Made by a program: the position numbers and the translations under genes
Part shown: one piece after another, positions 18,344-27,264 of the stretch
How positions within the stretch are numbered: position 1 is the stretch's first letter
Layout of the letters: each line of letters begins with the position of its first letter
Assembly (NCBI GenBank): GCA_025361565.1
Contig: JANYKN010000156.1
Location: 51,470 to 115,469, forward strand
Source of the DNA: Bacteroidota bacterium
GTDB taxonomy: Bacteria > Bacteroidota > Bacteroidia > Bacteroidales > NBLH01
DNA: 64,000 nucleotides
Direction of reading: 5' to 3'
The notes under the pieces: model-generated
Seen by the model: only the letters and a program-made list of their open reading frames with translations
Database searches by the model: none
Told to the model about the DNA's origin: nothing

Positions 18344-18592
18344 ATGGCTAAAAAAAGTTTTAAAAGCGGTTTAGGAAGCCTGATTCAGAACAGCAGCATT
18401 GAGTTTGAAGACAATGGTTTTTTAAAAGATGCAGGACAACTTGATAAATTGAAGTTCAAAATTCAACAGCTTCAAGATGAATTGATGCTTTGGCGGACAG
18501 GAAAGCTAAATGTAGATACTTTTGAAAAAACGCTTAAAGAGAATCATTTAAAATATAACCCGACAACAAACGGATTTGAAAAGATGGATTGA
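18344..18592 (+). CDS. Small ParA-partner candidate with Spo0J-like N-terminal tail (82 aa)
   Basis: The ATG at 18344 follows the ParA stop by 134 bases. The first residues, MAKKSFKSGLGSLIQNS, resemble the basic K-x-GLGxGLxxLI tail with which ParB/Spo0J proteins stimulate ParA ATPase. Instead of a DNA-binding HTH, the rest is a helical, coiled-coil-like stretch (about 30-55, KLKFKIQQLQDELMLW) and a short C-terminal segment. This suggests a minimal ATPase-activating adaptor that docks cargo through its coiled coil; that is inference. The gene ends eight bases before the convergent kinase stop at 18601, leaving no room for a separate terminator. Confidence 0.78.
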   Translation: MAKKSFKSGLGSLIQNSSIEFEDNGFLKDAGQLDKLKFKIQQLQDELMLWRTGKLNVDTFEKTLKENHLKYNPTTNGFEKMD

Positions 18593-18600
18593 TGAAGGAA

Positions 18601-20283
18601 TTAATCATTGAACAAAGGAATTGTAAATTTAAAATCGCTACCTCTTCCCAATTCACTTTCCACCCAAATTTTTCCTTTATGTTTTTCTACAAATTCTTTA
18701 CAAAGCAATAAGCCTAAACCTGTACCTTTTTCGCTATCGGTTCCTGGCGTTGTGTATGGCAGAGAAAAATCCCATAGTTTATTTTGGTTTTCCTTTTCTA
18801 TGCCTATTCCATTATCGGAAATAGTTATTATTGCATTTGATTCGGTTTTTACTGCAAAAACATTTATTTGTCCATTTTTATTTGTGAATTTTATTGCATT
18901 TGATATTAAATTCCTTAAAATTGTTTTAAGTAAATTCAAATCTGCCAATAATATTATTTTTTCCGAATTCAAAGAGTTTATAAAAATCTTTTTTGCTTCT
19001 GCCTGATATGACAATTCGCTTAATATTTCGGCGCAAATTTTATTGAAATCTATTTTTATTGGATTAAAAGATATTTTCCCTGATTGTGATTTTGACCATA
19101 ATAATAAGTCTTCCAACAAATTAAATGTTTGATGACTTACCATATTGATTAATGTTAATAGTTCTTCTATTTTAATGGCATTATAATTATCCAAATTTTT
19201 CAGCAACAAATCAGAAAGACCCAAAAGCATATTAAAAGGACTCCTTAAATCATGTGCAAGTATTGACAAAAACCGATCCTTGTCCAAATTAAGTTTTGAC
19301 AGTTCTATGTTTTGCTGAATAATAATTTGTTCTGCTCTTTTTTGCTCGGTAATATCCCTCCATGTTGAAATGGAATAAATAATTTTTTGATTTTCGTCTC
19401 TCACGGCATCAGCGCTTAAGCTTATGCTTATATTGCTTCCATCTTTTCGCTTGGCAACAAGCTGTTTGTTTTTTATATTTCCGGTTTCAGCAAATAATTT
19501 GAAGGCTTGTTTTGCATCTTCTATACAATCATCATGATAAAGCTGGAAAATTGACTTTCCGATTATTTCTTCTTTGGAATATCCTGAATTTTTATAAAAG
19601 GTAGCATTGCATCTTACAATTTTTGCATCTAAAGCTGAAACAGAAAGATACATATCCGGGGAGTTGTCATATAATATTTTAAACTTTTTTTCATTTTCTT
19701 CTGCTCTTTTTTTTTCAATGGAGTAATGTTTATGAATAAAAGTGATTATTAAGTAAATGAAGTAAGAAGAGTATATTAAACTAATCAAAGTATCAATCCA
19801 ACGGTCTGTTTCTGTAGGATATTGAACAATGATATCAGGTCTATAGAGCTGAATGAGTAAGATAAAAATATTTGCACTTATAAACAGTACGATAATATAT
19901 TTTTTTATTTTAGGAGGAACTACTAATAATCCAAGTATTAAGACCACAAATGCTGGCATTATATTGCCGCCGTTTATTCCACCATTAAAAACCCAAATGG
20001 CTGAAACTCCTATAATACTAATAACAACTGTTATTGTAGGCACTATTTCACCAACTTCCCTGAATCTGACAAAGCAATACAGTATAAAAACAAAAACTCC
20101 TAGTATTAGTGGAATAGTTACAGCAATAATTGAAGTTGTGAGTATTGAATTGACAATTGCTGCAAATATATTTATCAATAAGCCGACTAAAGTTGAAGAT
20201 AACAACAATCGATTCTCCAATGTAAAATTTTCATTTTCGGCGAAAATGTAGGAAATTGCTTTTTTAATACAGTTTTTTCTCAT
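18601..20283 (-). CDS. Membrane histidine kinase with PAS domain
   Basis: The 560-residue kinase begins with about six membrane helices (residues 25-182) and no signal peptide, then a PAS domain (about 203-318). The HisKA helix has phospho-acceptor His344 in LAHDLRSPFN. An HATPase_c domain follows, with N-box NLISNAIKFT and G boxes DNGIGI and GTGLGL. There is no receiver domain. It is the last gene of a minus-strand signalling run; its ATG is 66 bases after the SpoIIAA-like gene. The integral-membrane input suggests a membrane-embedded or lipid-soluble signal, which is inference. The partner regulator may be the receiver-only protein at 20762-21127. Confidence 0.93.
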   Translation of the reverse strand: MRKNCIKKAISYIFAENENFTLENRLLLSSTLVGLLINIFAAIVNSILTTSIIAVTIPLILGVFVFILYCFVRFREVGEIVPTITVVISIIGVSAIWVFNGGINGGNIMPAFVVLILGLLVVPPKIKKYIIVLFISANIFILLIQLYRPDIIVQYPTETDRWIDTLISLIYSSYFIYLIITFIHKHYSIEKKRAEENEKKFKILYDNSPDMYLSVSALDAKIVRCNATFYKNSGYSKEEIIGKSIFQLYHDDCIEDAKQAFKLFAETGNIKNKQLVAKRKDGSNISISLSADAVRDENQKIIYSISTWRDITEQKRAEQIIIQQNIELSKLNLDKDRFLSILAHDLRSPFNMLLGLSDLLLKNLDNYNAIKIEELLTLINMVSHQTFNLLEDLLLWSKSQSGKISFNPIKIDFNKICAEILSELSYQAEAKKIFINSLNSEKIILLADLNLLKTILRNLISNAIKFTNKNGQINVFAVKTESNAIITISDNGIGIEKENQNKLWDFSLPYTTPGTDSEKGTGLGLLLCKEFVEKHKGKIWVESELGRGSDFKFTIPLFND

Positions 20284-20349
20284 TTAGGTAATCTAGAGCC
20301 TATGCTTTTGGTTAAGAATTTAATCATGTAAATTAATTTATTCGAACAG

Positions 20350-20709
20350 CTATTGAACTAGAAATTCTTTAGCGTCTTCAAACTTTTCAAATGATCGAAC
20401 ATCTCGACCGGTTATTTTCATCAAACCATTAAAAAGAATCCTTGCCAGACCAGACATTCCAAAAACTGCACTAGTTTTCATATATGGCTTGTTACCTTTT
20501 AAAAAAGAAGTAAATTGATTTTTAACTTCATTGTTAAAAAACATATTTTCCATGTTGGTAAGTCCAGTTACGGTGTAATGAGGCTGTTTTCTAATGAAGG
20601 CAATACTTTCGCTAATTACATCAGCAATTTCATCAACAGATTTTGCATTTGAAAAATCCATATAAAAGATATTGATTCCTTTATGAGTAATGGTTTTTGT
20701 TCGATTCAT
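20350..20709 (-). CDS. SpoIIAA/STAS-like small cytoplasmic protein
   Basis: This 119-residue soluble protein has an alpha/beta pattern: a strand at 12-17 (INIFYMDFS), a helix with DEIADVISESIAFI, a strand with YTVTGLTNM, and a helix ending with FEKFEDAKEFLV. This alternation resembles SpoIIAA-like or STAS-type domains of Bacteroidota, which often sit beside two-component genes. No conserved phospho-serine can be assigned with certainty. It sits between the receiver-only regulator and the 560-residue kinase on one transcript, so it is probably part of the same signalling route. It could be a target of a SpoIIE phosphatase such as the one at 3384-5339; that is speculative. Confidence 0.72.
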   Translation of the reverse strand: MNRTKTITHKGINIFYMDFSNAKSVDEIADVISESIAFIRKQPHYTVTGLTNMENMFFNNEVKNQFTSFLKGNKPYMKTSAVFGMSGLARILFNGLMKITGRDVRSFEKFEDAKEFLVQ

Positions 20710-20761
20710 ATTTTATTGTTTGATAAGTTTTGTTATTAGATTAAATTATCATAGTCGATTA

Positions 20762-21127
20762 TTATATTACTTCTTCTATTGCTGTCTGTAAGTCTTTTAC
20801 ATTAAATGGTTTGCGAAAATATTTTAGAATTAATTTGTTATTGAGTGCATCTGCAATTTCTTCTGTAATATCGAATCCTGTGAGAATATAAAACTTGATA
20901 AATGGAAATTCCTGTTTTGCTAGTTTAATAAATTCAACTCCATTCATCCCAGGCATTTTCATGTCACTTATAACTATCTGGATTTCCTGATTTGATTTTA
21001 GAATATTTATACCTTCATATCCCGATTCGGCTGTAATTACATAATACTTATCTTCAAAAGTATATTGAAAAACTTGAAGATTTATCGGTTCATCATCTAT
21101 GTAAAGTATTGTAATTTTGTTGTTCAT
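20762..21127 (-). CDS. Receiver-only response regulator (CheY-like)
   Basis: The 121-residue protein is a single REC domain with acidic pocket D11-D12, phospho-acceptor Asp55 (VISDMKMPGMNG), Thr near 78 (ILTG) and Lys in LKYFRKPF (about 106). There is no output domain. Its start lies inside the 3' end of the upstream kinase gene (35-base overlap), so it is almost certainly the cognate regulator of that kinase. It may pass phosphate to another protein or act by binding, as CheY does. No CheA or motor gene is nearby. Confidence 0.93.
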   Translation of the reverse strand: MNNKITILYIDDEPINLQVFQYTFEDKYYVITAESGYEGINILKSNQEIQIVISDMKMPGMNGVEFIKLAKQEFPFIKFYILTGFDITEEIADALNNKLILKYFRKPFNVKDLQTAIEEVI

Positions 21128-22505
21128 ATTGTTTGGCTTTTATGGGTAATGAAATAATTACATTTGTGCCTTTGTTTACTTCAGACTGGAATTCAATTGT
21201 TCCTTTATGTTCATGAATTATATTATAGGTAATGGATAGACCTAGCCCAGTTCCTTTTCCGGGTTCCTTTGTTGTGAAGAACGGATCAAATATCTTTCCT
21301 AATATATCACTGCTAATTCCGCATCCGTTATCATGGATTGAAATTATTATTTTGTTATTCACAATTTGAGTAGTAATTGTAATTATTCCATCCTTTTCAA
21401 TAGCCTGACTTGCATTTGAAATGATATTTAATAGAGCTTGGTGCAATTTACCTTCGCTGCCTTTAAGCAAATATGGGATGTTTGTATAATTCTTTTTTAT
21501 TTCAGTTTTATTTTTGAGCTGGTTATGAAGCATGATTAAACAATTGTCAATGATGGAATTAACATCACAATTAGTTTTTTCCAAATTATCTTGTCTGCTA
21601 TATTGACCAAGGCTTGTCACAATATCAGTTGTTCGCTTTACTCCAACATTTATTGCATTTATTAATGGTGCAACTTTCTCAAAATGCTCATTTAGGTTTT
21701 TTTTGAAATAAGATTCCAAACCGATAATGCCTCCATTGATAAAATTGAGTGGATTATTAATTTCGTGGGCCACACCAGCTGTTAATATACCTAATGAAGC
21801 CATTTTTTCTGATTGAACCAATTGTTGACGGGTTTCATTCAGTTTTTCGATTGTCGATTTCAACTCTTCGTTATTGTCTTGTAATTCATTCTCATATTTA
21901 TAATTTAAGTTGCGCAAATAATACATTGTTGATTGAATAAAGAGAAATATAGAAATGAATACTAATTTGTAATAGATCATGAACTCAATAAGTGATTGAT
22001 AAAAAGTTGAATAGTTGTTTGAAAAATAATCCAATATATGATCTAAAAGTAATACTTGCATAAAGAAGTAAAGCAACGATACAACGTATAATCTATTTGA
22101 AAATTCAGGTTTTAAAATCAATTGAGGCACAAATGAAAGCCCAATAATACTCAAAGGATAAGCAACATAGTCCATATTTTGAATGTATCCTAAAGATATT
22201 GGTAAAAACATCAATACTATGGATGGTACAAAAATTAAAATTATTTTTGTGATTTTATGAAATTTAAAATAAGAAAATCCGAAGTTTAAAGCATTGAAAA
22301 TTAACATTATCAATAACTTTTTTGTATGAATGCTGTATTCTCCATGATGAATTTCCCTGAGAACGGCAGTTGCAATATTTAACAAAAGCAAAATGATGAA
22401 CATGATAAAGTTCATTCTGTTAGCAAGTATTGTGTTCCTGTTTGAATGGCTTTTTTGAGAACCATCTGTTCCTAAAAATGATATATAAATCCAAATTTTT
22501 TTCAT
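21093..22505 (-). CDS. Membrane histidine kinase, NtrB-like core
   Basis: This is a 470-residue kinase with about six membrane helices (residues 31-193), then a coiled coil (200-235). The HisKA helix has His247 in [13 protein letters not shown], and the HATPase_c domain shows [19 protein letters not shown] and GTGLGLSI. There is no PAS domain. The catalytic core is clearly paralogous to that of the 603-residue kinase upstream (shared [33 protein letters not shown]). The input regions differ, so these look like duplicated cores with exchanged sensors. It overlaps the receiver-only regulator by 35 bases. Confidence 0.93.
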   Translation of the reverse strand: MKKIWIYISFLGTDGSQKSHSNRNTILANRMNFIMFIILLLLNIATAVLREIHHGEYSIHTKKLLIMLIFNALNFGFSYFKFHKITKIILIFVPSIVLMFLPISLGYIQNMDYVAYPLSIIGLSFVPQLILKPEFSNRLYVVSLLYFFMQVLLLDHILDYFSNNYSTFYQSLIEFMIYYKLVFISIFLFIQSTMYYLRNLNYKYENELQDNNEELKSTIEKLNETRQQLVQSEKMASLGILTAGVAHEINNPLNFINGGIIGLESYFKKNLNEHFEKVAPLINAINVGVKRTTDIVTSLGQYSRQDNLEKTNCDVNSIIDNCLIMLHNQLKNKTEIKKNYTNIPYLLKGSEGKLHQALLNIISNASQAIEKDGIITITTQIVNNKIIISIHDNGCGISSDILGKIFDPFFTTKEPGKGTGLGLSITYNIIHEHKGTIEFQSEVNKGTNVIISLPIKAKQYEQQNYNTLHR

Positions 22506-22807
22506 TTTTTATAGTATTCAATTTTAAAGATTGAATTAGAAATATCGATCTTTTTAATTGAAAGATACAATGATTTTCAAATATTTTAAAATTTTAGTAA
22601 TTTTATTCTCCTTAAACCCAAATTACTTTTTATAAAATTGTGATTTTAATTATTTTAGACTGCAAACCTATAAACTTTTTAAGTAAACAGAATCTGGCCA
22701 ATGCCCTCGTTTTTTCATAAAACATAGTTGTCATTTTGGGCAACATTCATATTTAATTTTGTAAATTGGGCCAAGATATCCAATTTTTCAATAAAATACT
22801 TTAGATT
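22506..22807. other. Intergenic leader between the two paralogous kinases
   Basis: These 302 bases may carry a promoter for the downstream four genes. A TAGGTTTG box (minus strand, 22670-22663) fits the Bacteroidota -7 consensus, but lies about 160 bases from the ATG with no -33 TTTG at the right spacing. No other structure was seen. Confidence 0.35.
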
Positions 22808-24619
22808 CTATGATTTTTCAGTAATCGGAAGTGTTATCAATACTTCCGTACCTTCATTCACTTTAGATTTGTATTTAATTTTCCCTTTGTGCTCATCAAT
22901 AATTTTTAAGGAAATTGACATACCAAGGCCTGTGCCTTGTCCAGGATCTTTTGTGGTGAAGAATGGATCGAATATTTTAGATAAGTTCGCTTCGCTTATA
23001 CCACATCCGTTGTCCTTAATTGAAATTTTAAGAAATTGATTCTTAATTTTAGTGTGTATTCTTATTAATCCATTTTCACTAATTGCCTGAACGGCATTTG
23101 AAAGCACATTTAGCATCACTTGGTGCAATTGGCCTTCGTTGCCAATTAATTCAAAATCCGATGCGGTATATTCTTTTAAAATTTCAACTTTTGTTTTTAA
23201 TTGATTGTGCAACATTACCAGGCAATTATCTATAGTTGGGTGAATATCGTAAATTAGAGTTTTGTTCTGATCAACTCTGCTGTAATTGTTTAAACTGGAA
23301 ACTATATTGGTTGCACGCCTTATGCCTTCATCAATTCCCTTTAATAGAGGAGTAAATTCAGCTTTATGCTCTTTGAGTTTTTCTTCTATCAGATTTTCTA
23401 TCCCATAAAGACCGCCTTGTATAAAGTTTAAAGGATTGTTGATCTCGTGTGCAATTCCTGCAGCCAAAATACCGAGAGATGCCATTTTTTCGGATTGTAT
23501 CAGCTGTTCTTGTGTAAACTGAAGTTCGTTTAGTATAGTCAGTAATTCTTCTTTTTGTTGGGCTAAATCGTCATTGGTGGTATGTAATTCTTCGTTTGTT
23601 TTTTCAAGTTCTTTGGTTTTTTGGGCTACCAAATCTTTGAGATGATTTCGATAATGAGCCAGTAATAATGCATCTTCTTTTTTTTCATTGATATCTCTTA
23701 TAATAGCCAACACACGTTCGTTGGCTCCAATGTTTGTTCTTTTTAATGATACTTCCACCCAAAAAAAATCTCCCTTTTTTGTTTTTGCCTGCCAGTCAAA
23801 TACCTGCGGTTGGCCTTCAATTGCTTTTTTTACAAATTCTGTAGCTTTATCCAAGGTGTAGCCATCATTTTGTGAACTTAAATCTGCGATGGACATATCT
23901 GCAATCTCTTCAAATTCATATCCATACATCTTTAACATACTTTCATTTATATCCAAAATTTTTCCATCCAAATCATGAATAAATATTGCATCTGTTGAAG
24001 CATTGAAAATTTCGCGGTAATTGCGTTCTTTTTCACTAATAAGTTTATTTGTTTTTTCCAGGCTCGAAATTAACCTTGTATAAGTTAAATTAAATTTGTT
24101 TTGAATCATAGCAATAATAATGGCTACAATAACAATTAATAAAATATTGATAAGCCAGGCGCTTAGAGTTATATGATCCTGTGGCGGTGCTTTAAGTAAA
24201 CCTGAAAGATGTAAGCCAGCCAATATGATGAAGCTGAGCACCGTTAAAACAAATATTACAATAGTTTTTCTATTTGATATGGCCAAAAGTGAAGCAAAGG
24301 GGATTAAAATTATCAAAACTTTATCGGCAGAAAAAACTCCCAGACGAATTACGTCCATAAGAAATAGAAGATAGATTGCGCCAATTGCAATATAAGATTT
24401 AAAGTTGATACTTAACTTTTTTCTAAAAAAAGTAATCACTAAAAGAGAAATTATGACAATAAAATCCGTTACAAAAGAGATTTCAAAGCCAGTTATACTA
24501 TAGCGGGTCAAACTTAGGAGATAAACAATAATTCCAACGCTTGAACCAATTATAAGTGCCAGATTTATAATTTGATTTTTTAGTTCTTCAATTTGTGGAA
24601 ATGTTTTATTCACAGGCAT
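22808..24619 (-). CDS. Membrane PAS histidine kinase
   Basis: I place the start at ATG 24619 (MPVNKTFPQIEE), giving 603 residues; an in-frame TTG precedes it. Six membrane helices occupy residues 16-175. A PAS domain follows (about 203-315, DAIFIHDLDGKILDINESM), then a long coiled coil (320-378). The HisKA helix contains His391 ([13 protein letters not shown]). The C-terminus is an HATPase_c domain (LNVLSNAVQAI, DNGCGIS, GTGLGMSI). It lies 66 bases after the methyl-accepting protein gene on the same strand. The signal is unknown; both the membrane region and the PAS domain are candidate inputs. Confidence 0.93.
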   Translation of the reverse strand: MPVNKTFPQIEELKNQIINLALIIGSSVGIIVYLLSLTRYSITGFEISFVTDFIVIISLLVITFFRKKLSINFKSYIAIGAIYLLFLMDVIRLGVFSADKVLIILIPFASLLAISNRKTIVIFVLTVLSFIILAGLHLSGLLKAPPQDHITLSAWLINILLIVIVAIIIAMIQNKFNLTYTRLISSLEKTNKLISEKERNYREIFNASTDAIFIHDLDGKILDINESMLKMYGYEFEEIADMSIADLSSQNDGYTLDKATEFVKKAIEGQPQVFDWQAKTKKGDFFWVEVSLKRTNIGANERVLAIIRDINEKKEDALLLAHYRNHLKDLVAQKTKELEKTNEELHTTNDDLAQQKEELLTILNELQFTQEQLIQSEKMASLGILAAGIAHEINNPLNFIQGGLYGIENLIEEKLKEHKAEFTPLLKGIDEGIRRATNIVSSLNNYSRVDQNKTLIYDIHPTIDNCLVMLHNQLKTKVEILKEYTASDFELIGNEGQLHQVMLNVLSNAVQAISENGLIRIHTKIKNQFLKISIKDNGCGISEANLSKIFDPFFTTKDPGQGTGLGMSISLKIIDEHKGKIKYKSKVNEGTEVLITLPITEKS

Positions 24620-24688
24620 CAATTTATTGAATTTTTTTGATTTTGCTATTAAACCAAATACAAATTTAGGTGATTTTTGATAGTGACA

Positions 24689-25975
24689 TCAATACTTCTC
24701 AAACCCAACATCTAAATCTGAATCATTTGACATGTCGATTATTATTGGAGTTTTTTTCAAACCCATTGGCTTTTTATCAAGATGAATGGGAACATTTGGT
24801 TTTTGTTTCACACTTTGATTCATTCCATTGAATTGGGTTATTTGATTCTGCTTTTTTGATAATTTAAAGAATGAGATTAAATCGTTCAGTTGTTGTGCCT
24901 GGGCCGAAAGTTCTTCTGAGCTACTTGCCATTTCTTCTGAATTTGCAGCATTTTGTTGAGTTACTTTGTTCAATTCGGTAATAGCATGGTTGATTTGATT
25001 TGCACCTGAATTTTGTTCACTACTTGCTAAACTGATATTCTGTACAAGTTGTACTGTTTTATTAATTTCCGGAATTGCTTCTTGCAGATAAATGCCAGCT
25101 TTTTCGGTAATTTGAACACTTTTTTTCGATAAGTTGCTAATTTCTTCAGCTGCTGTTTTGCTCCTTTCTGCCAATTTCCTAACTTCGGCGGCAACCACTG
25201 CAAACCCCTTGCCATGTTCACCTGCATGGGCTGCTTCAACTGCTGCGTTGAGTGCCAGTATATTGGTCTGGAATGCAATATCGCTGATTACTGTTATTTT
25301 TTGCGATATTTCTTTGATGGATTCCATGCTTTCCAAAGCAGCCAGGCTCAACTTATTCATCCCATCGGAAGCATTTTGTGCTATTTTTTCTGTGACACTT
25401 GCATTTTCGGCATTTTGGTTTATGTTCGAAACCATTTGTTCCATTGAAGCCGAAACTTGCTCGTTCGCCGATGCCTGTTCGCTCGAACCCTGAGATAAAT
25501 GCTGTGCTGTACCACTTAATTCGTTGCTGGCTTGAGCGATATGTGCCGAACCGGTTTGAACTCCAATTATTACTTCTTTGAGTGTTTTGGAAAGTGTGCT
25601 GATGCTTTTTCCCAACCGGCCCAGCTCGTCATTTCTGTTCATTAATAATTCATCGGTATTAATTTCCAAATTGCCTTTAGTCAATTCTTCCAGATTTTTC
25701 AATGAATCATCAAATGGTTTTCGGATTAACCTATAAACCTGATAAATTAATAAAAATGAAACAATAAAACCAACAGGTATGGCAAAATATATGGGATATT
25801 CATCCGGAAAGATCCTCCCTATCTTTGAATTGACATCGATAAATAAGATGTTTATAATCCAAAGTGTTACAATTTTCATTAAAATGCTATTTTTAAACAT
25901 TAGTCGGGTTCCAACGATTGCCAGGACTACACCCAGCGCAAGTATAATTATCATGTTGATTAGTACTGTATTCAT
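24689..25975 (-). CDS. Methyl-accepting chemotaxis-type signalling protein
   Basis: This 428-residue protein has two or three membrane helices (3-22, 33-47, 62-82) and almost no periplasmic domain, then HAMP (about 83-135) and a full MCP coiled coil. The signalling tip is intact: [20 protein letters not shown] (234-253) followed by [19 protein letters not shown] polar C-terminal tail of about 55 residues has no CheR-docking pentapeptide. There is no CheA, CheW, CheR or CheB in this window, although the gene sits among kinases and follows a receiver gene by 55 bases. It may sense membrane state or energy, or signal to a chemosensory complex encoded elsewhere. Confidence 0.92.
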   Translation of the reverse strand: MNTVLINMIIILALGVVLAIVGTRLMFKNSILMKIVTLWIINILFIDVNSKIGRIFPDEYPIYFAIPVGFIVSFLLIYQVYRLIRKPFDDSLKNLEELTKGNLEINTDELLMNRNDELGRLGKSISTLSKTLKEVIIGVQTGSAHIAQASNELSGTAQHLSQGSSEQASANEQVSASMEQMVSNINQNAENASVTEKIAQNASDGMNKLSLAALESMESIKEISQKITVISDIAFQTNILALNAAVEAAHAGEHGKGFAVVAAEVRKLAERSKTAAEEISNLSKKSVQITEKAGIYLQEAIPEINKTVQLVQNISLASSEQNSGANQINHAITELNKVTQQNAANSEEMASSSEELSAQAQQLNDLISFFKLSKKQNQITQFNGMNQSVKQKPNVPIHLDKKPMGLKKTPIIIDMSNDSDLDVGFEKY

Positions 25976-26030
25976 TTGGCTATTTTTTAGTTTGTAATTT
26001 TTTAGGTGCTTTTTTTTTTATGTGATCATT

Positions 26031-26411
26031 TTAAACTGATAAATACATCCGTCCGGTTCTGGTATGTTCAATTGCAGTTTCTAACTGATCAAATATGTTA
26101 TTTTTATTGACAGAAGCACTAAAACCTGCATTCAATATATCTTTTAAATATAAACTTTCCTGATGTGCACTTATTGCAATTATCTTTAAATCCTTGTTCA
26201 TTTTAAGCATTATTTTCGTAGCCTCTATTCCATTCATTACGGGCATTTCAATATCCATCAGTATTAAATCGGGATTATATTCTTCCAACTTGTCCAAGGC
26301 TATTTTGCCGTTTTCGGCCTCAGCAACTATTTGATAGGTAGGGTTTTTACTTAATAAGTGCTTGGTTGCTTCCCTAAAAGCTGAGCTATCGTCAACAATC
26401 ATTATTCGCAT
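26031..26411 (-). CDS. Receiver-only regulator, NarL-like without HTH
   Basis: The 126-residue REC domain has D7-D8, phospho-acceptor Asp53 (LILMDIEMPVMNG) and Ser in AISAH. The position of the usual conserved lysine reads VNKNNIF. The ending, AIEHTRTGRMYLS, matches the linker that in NarL/FixJ regulators leads into the LuxR HTH, but the protein stops there. It looks like a NarL-type regulator that has lost its DNA-binding domain. It precedes the methyl-accepting protein gene by 55 bases, so the two probably share a transcript. Confidence 0.92.
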   Translation of the reverse strand: MRIMIVDDSSAFREATKHLLSKNPTYQIVAEAENGKIALDKLEEYNPDLILMDIEMPVMNGIEATKIMLKMNKDLKIIAISAHQESLYLKDILNAGFSASVNKNNIFDQLETAIEHTRTGRMYLSV

Positions 26412-26436
26412 GGTGTAATTATAAAATTTTACACTA

Positions 26437-26444
26437 CAAAAATA
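26437..26444 (-). promoter_or_regulatory. Candidate Bacteroidota -7 box upstream of receiver/MCP operon
   Basis: On the minus strand these bases read TATTTTTG, an exact TAnnTTTG match, about 25 bases upstream of the regulator ATG. No TTTG was found at the usual -33 spacing. Confidence 0.4.
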
Positions 26445-26559
26445 TCTATTAAGAAATGATCTAAATAAGGCAGATTTACGCTTTTTATATTTTATTTTAC
26501 TTAAGTAGTTTTACGCATATGGGTAATTTAAAAAATTGTAATTGCCTTATTTTTGAATA

Positions 26560-27216
26560 TTATATCTCAATAAGCTTATTTTTAATGGCCAAAATAATCA
26601 AATTACTAGAATTGGTAGCACCCAATTTTTCCATGATATGTGCTTTGTGGCCTTCAACTGTGCGTGGCGAAATGAAAAGTTTATCTGCAATTTCTTTTAC
26701 AGACATACCTGTGCAAATGAGTTGCAAGGTTTCTTGCTCCCTTTCGGTGAGTTTTAAATTTTGGATTTCATTTTTTGTTTCGGCTTTTTTTGAGCCCATT
26801 TTAAGTATAATATTTTTCATTAATTCGGGCGAAAAATAATCATTTCCATTCATCACCGTTTCAATGGCATCTTCCAGCTCCTCGCTTCCCGACTGCTTTA
26901 ACACAAATCCATTGGCTCCGGCTTGGATCATTTTATAATAATAGTTTTCGTCTCCATTCATCGATAAGGCAATTACTTTTAATCCAGGCTGCATGGAGCG
27001 TGCAATTTCTGTGGCTTCTATCCCATTCATCTTCGGCATGTTGATATCCATAAGTACCAAATCGGGTGTAATTTTATGGAGCTGTTCTATGAATTGTTCA
27101 CCGTTTTCAGCCTCAGCAATTACTTCGGTTGTTCTAATTTTGGACAATAGAAATTTCAATCCCTCACGAAACATTTTATGATCATCAACTAATACTATTT
27201 TTATCTTTTCGTGCAT
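26560..27216 (-). CDS. NarL/FixJ-family response regulator
   Basis: This 218-residue regulator has a REC domain (residues 5-120) with D11-D12, phospho-acceptor Asp57 (LVLMDINMPKMNG), Ser81 and Lys near 105 (VLKQSG). The LuxR-type HTH (about 150-215) contains LTEREQETLQLICTGMSVKE and ISPRTVEGHKAHIMEKLG. It starts 48 bases after the stop of the HisKA_3 kinase on the same strand, a textbook kinase-regulator operon. It is expected to dimerise and bind promoters when phosphorylated; targets are unknown. Confidence 0.96.
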   Translation of the reverse strand: MHEKIKIVLVDDHKMFREGLKFLLSKIRTTEVIAEAENGEQFIEQLHKITPDLVLMDINMPKMNGIEATEIARSMQPGLKVIALSMNGDENYYYKMIQAGANGFVLKQSGSEELEDAIETVMNGNDYFSPELMKNIILKMGSKKAETKNEIQNLKLTEREQETLQLICTGMSVKEIADKLFISPRTVEGHKAHIMEKLGATNSSNLIILAIKNKLIEI

Positions 27217-27264
27217 TTACAATATTTTTTACAGCATTGGCTAGGGTAATTATTCTTCCTGAAT

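Noticed and set aside
11930..18592. Integrated plasmid or ICE carrying the ParA-like genes
   Set aside because: No integrase, relaxase, replication gene, attachment repeat or composition shift was found around them.
20350..20709. Full anti-sigma/anti-anti-sigma switch together with the SpoIIE gene
   Set aside because: The SpoIIE gene is 15 kb away, no anti-sigma kinase is visible, and the phospho-serine of the small protein cannot be assigned.
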